Part shown: piece by piece, positions 34,495 through 64,000 of the stretch | Layout of the letters: every line of letters begins with the position of its first letter | Position numbering within the stretch: the stretch's first letter is position 1 | DNA from: Ailurus styani | Taxonomy: Eukaryota; Chordata; Mammalia; Carnivora; Ailuridae | DNA length: 64,000 bases | Assembly: GCA_002007465.1 (NCBI GenBank) | Contig: LNAC01000347.1 | Location: 314,135-378,134, forward strand | Direction: 5' to 3' | Notes under the pieces: generated by a model | Seen by the model: only the letters and a program-made list of their open reading frames with translations | Databases searched by the model: none | What the model was told of the DNA's origin: nothing | Program-made: the position numbers and the translations under genes

Positions 34495-34990
34495 GATTTA
34501 TTTTTTAATTCCGAACTAATTTTGGACTTCGAGAAGAATTATAAAAAACCATACAGAAAATTCCTAGAAATCCTTCACCAAGCTTCCTCTTATATTAACA
34601 AGTTCTATAATGATACAATAATGATCAAAACCAGGAAATTAGCATTGGTTCAGTGCTATTAACTAAACTACAGACCTGACTTAGATTTCACCAACTTTTC
34701 CACTAATGTCTTTTTTCTGTTCCAGGCTCCTATTCAGGATCCCACATTACACTTAGCTGTCACTTCTCTTTAATTGCCTCTAATCTGTGACAGTTCCTCA
34801 GCCTGTCCTTGCCTTTTATGATCTTGACACTATTGAAGACTGTCAGTCATTTGTAGAATGTCCCTCATCTTGGGTTAGTCTGAAGTTTTCTTACAAATCA
34901 ATTGAGATTCTGCATTTTTTTAATAAAAATACAATGAAAGGGATATGCCCTTCTCAGCATCATATCCAAGGTTCATGAGGTCATAAGTTT
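34495..34990 (-). mobile_element. Older LINE-1 3' fragment, minus strand
   Basis: Text such as AGAATTATAAAAAACCATAC, CACCAACTTTTCCACTAATG and TTTTATGATCTTGACAC resembles old mammalian L1 (L1M) 3' regions in antisense. Subfamily not assigned. Confidence 0.5.
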
Positions 34991-35373
34991 TGTTAATGGT
35001 GATACTGAATTTGATCACTTGGGTAAGGAAGTTTCTCCTGGATTTTTCCCTGTGGAGTTGCCATCTTTCCCTTTGAAGTTAATAAGTATCTTAGAGATAC
35101 TTTGAAACTATGTAAATATCCTGTTTCTCCTCAGCCTTTCATCCACTCTTATTTGCATCCATCACTGTTGTCTGCAACAAATCTTACTGTGGTATTTGCC
35201 TAACAGTGAATTTTTTATTTCCCTCTTTCCTTCTCCATTTATTGATTGGAATTCTTCTGGAAGGAGAAGCTGCCTGGACTGGATTTAGATGCAGAAGGTC
35301 ACATACTTCTAATCAGTATTTTCTGATCTTTTGATTTTTTCAGATAATTAGTTTGACAACTGTATTTTCCTCA

Positions 35374-35470
35374 GGGTGCCTGCTTGCTCCGTTGTTAGAG
35401 CACGCAACAACTATTGATGTCATGAGTTCAAGCTCCACGTTGCACATAGAGCTTACATTAAAAACAAAAA
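35374..35470 (+). mobile_element. tRNA-derived SINE, short older type
   Basis: GGGTGCCTGCTTGCTCCGTT, with GTCATGAGTTCAAGCTCCAC resembling a B box and an A-rich tail. Confidence 0.65.
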
Positions 35471-36056
35471 ACAGAAAAACAAAACAACGACAAAAAACCT
35501 TTTATTTTTATTTTAGCACTTATATTTTATTAATATTTACATAAAAACATTGCTATCACTTATTACTACATTTTCTTTATTATAGGCAGATTAAATGACT
35601 CAATTTTATAAATTGCAAAACCAGTAAGTTGTTATTAAAGAAAACACAACTGAATGACTTTTAAAAGGGCACACCCTACATACAGACCTTAAGAAATTAG
35701 TTGTTCTTTGTTTAGCTTCTGTATGCCTGGTAGTAAAAATAATACTGTTGATGCCTAGCCACAAATAGTCCATGGAGCACATGTAAATTCTGCATCGGGA
35801 GAACTTTAATTTTAACATTTCTTGGCTTTGTTACATTGTAAATCGTAGCAGAATTACACAGAAGACAGTATATTTTGTACAGATTTTTGTAGCTCGGCAA
35901 TTTTATCGACCATAGTTTTCACACAGTGTTTGCCCACAGTGGCTGGTCAGCAGAAAAGCATTGAATTGCAACTGATTCATTTCTGAGTCAGTGACAAATT
36001 CCCTTTCCAAGAATGGTATCTCAAATCTTGTAAAAATTAAAAAGAGCATTATTTAG

Positions 36057-36290
36057 GCCAGAGGTTGGCAAACTTTTTCCATAAATGTCCAGATCGTAAA
36101 TATTTTAGGTTTTGTAAGCTGTATAGTCCTTGTTGCAACCACTGCATTCTGCTCTTGTGTGTGAAGGCGTCTGTACACAATGTGCAAGTGAATGGCCGTA
36201 GCCATGCTCCAATAAAACTTTATTTACAACAACAGGTGGCAGGCGGGTGGGGGGGGTGTCATTTTCTGAGCCCTGATTTAGACAATAAAA
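36057..36290 (+). mobile_element. hAT-type MER relic just upstream of CILK1 exon 2
   Basis: GCCAGAGGTTGGCAAACTTT, TAAATATTTTAGGTTTTGTA and AATAAAACTTTATTTACAAC are characteristic. It ends about 60 bases before the exon 2 acceptor. Confidence 0.65.
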
Positions 36291-36348
36291 ATACACAAAC
36301 TTAAAATGCACATTAGCAGTTACCCTTGTCTCTCGTTTGTCTCTACAG

Positions 36349-36520
36349 GCAGAAGAGTGATCTTTGAAAATATGTATTTGGGAGATAGTCACGTTCTATT
36401 GAATACCTTGTGCTGGTGCTGCCATCGAAAAATCTGGTTACACTCCGGGGAGGCCTGCCGCCTCTGCAGGACTGCACCGCCTCGGCCCTGAGATGAGTGT
36501 CCGACCTGAGCGGGCACACC
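36349..36520 (+). other. CILK1: CILK1 exon 2, 5' untranslated part
   Basis: The acceptor is a pyrimidine-rich tract ending CTCTACAG at 36348. The exon carries 172 bases of leader before the ATG at 36521. The leader holds two upstream start codons, described separately. The start at 36521 is chosen because it opens the conserved CILK1 N-terminus [17 protein letters not shown] and has A at -3. Confidence 0.8.
36372..36491 (+). promoter_or_regulatory. CILK1 upstream ORF 1 (39 codons plus stop) in the leader
   Basis: An ATG at 36372, 24 bases into exon 2, opens a 39-codon frame that stops at TGA 36489-36491, 29 bases before the main ATG. The frame differs from the kinase frame. The context (AAATATGT) is moderate. 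The peptide is cysteine- and arginine-rich (LCWCCHRK). A translated uORF here would be expected to reduce kinase output. Seen in sequence; function inferred. Confidence 0.6.

Positions 36521-36528
<8 letters not shown>
36493..36528 (+). promoter_or_regulatory. CILK1 upstream ORF 2 (11 codons plus stop) overlapping the main ATG
   Basis: A second upstream ATG at 36493 (G at -3) opens an 11-codon frame ending TAG at 36526-36528, so it overlaps the CILK1 start codon at 36521. Ribosomes translating it pass the main ATG in another frame. Seen directly; regulatory role inferred. Confidence 0.6.
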
Positions 36529-63818
<27,290 letters not shown>

Positions 63819-64000
63819 GTAATAGAAATGCTTGCCTTGACTTTCCTCCTTGATGAGAAACCATTTCCCTAGCATCACGTATTCACAGAGATTCTGTTTT
63901 GGAAGGCAAGAGCCCCAGGGCTTCTAGAACTTCCGAACTGGTGGGAACGTCATAGAAATATTTTATGAAGCCCAGGCCTCACATTTTCTTTTCATTTGTA
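63819..64000 (+). other. CILK1: CILK1 intron 11 (partial)
   Basis: Begins GTAATA at 63819 and runs off the window. Nothing else seen. Confidence 0.85.

Larger units (their letters stand above)
14495..36348 (+). other. CILK1: CILK1 intron 1
   Basis: About 21.9 kb between donor GTAAGT (14495) and acceptor CTACAG (36348). It contains many SINEs in both orientations, L1 3' ends, an MLT1-like LTR, L2/MIR/MER copies and several microsatellites. No alternative coding exon was recognised. Confidence 0.6.

Overview
The window is vertebrate nuclear DNA from a caniform carnivore, most likely a mustelid. It carries about 39 copies of the carnivore tRNA-Lys-derived Can-SINE, whose head reads like GGCGCCTGGGTGGCTCAGTG and whose tail has a CT-rich tract, a tandem AAATAA tract and AAAATCTT-poly(A). 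No copy has the dog-specific SINEC_Cf head (GGGATCCCTGGGTGGCGCAG), and the dominant subfamily (GTGGGTTAAAGCCTCTGCC with a GCCTGCCTCTCTGCCTACTTGT tail) is the one I associate with mustelids. This is recognition from memory, not a database search.

Two protein-coding genes are present in head-to-head (divergent) order. On the minus strand, bases 1 to about 10,850 hold the 5' end of FBXO9, the F-box substrate receptor of an SCF ubiquitin ligase. Exon 1 ends exactly at its ATG (10663-10661), and exon 2 (7554-7471) encodes the acidic N-terminus. On the plus strand, about 14,050 to beyond 64,000 holds CILK1 (formerly ICK, ciliogenesis-associated / intestinal cell kinase). It has a probable non-coding first exon in a second CpG island (donor at 14,495), followed by ten coding exons from the ATG at 36,521 to 63,818. 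Together they encode residues 1-497 of a protein that is about 632 residues in human. Every splice junction keeps the frame, and the residue numbers of the kinase landmarks (K33, D125, D143, T157-D158-Y159, R272) equal the human ones.

Layout: 1-7470 is FBXO9 intron 2, almost entirely LINE-1 with nested Can-SINEs and a full-length processed copy of COX7C that keeps an intact 63-codon frame. 7555-10660 is FBXO9 intron 1. 10,400-11,160 is CpG island 1 (FBXO9 promoter). 11,160-14,040 is the intergenic spacer. 14,040-14,560 is CpG island 2 (probable CILK1 promoter). 14,495-36,348 is the large first CILK1 intron, filled with SINE, L1, L2, MIR, MER and LTR debris and microsatellites. 36,349-64,000 holds the coding exons.

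The points most worth following up are: two GC-AG introns (FBXO9 intron 2 and a 117-bp CILK1 intron); two upstream ORFs in the CILK1 leader, one overlapping the main ATG; a strong-context upstream ORF in the FBXO9 leader; a possible 294-residue short CILK1 isoform made by read-through after exon 8; the COX7C retrocopy; paired ZNF143-like sites around the FBXO9 promoter; a perfect 70-bp tandem duplication; and poly(A)-only micro-insertions with target-site duplications. I found no evidence of a wholly new biological system, and exon-level statements about untranslated first exons are less certain than the coding exons.
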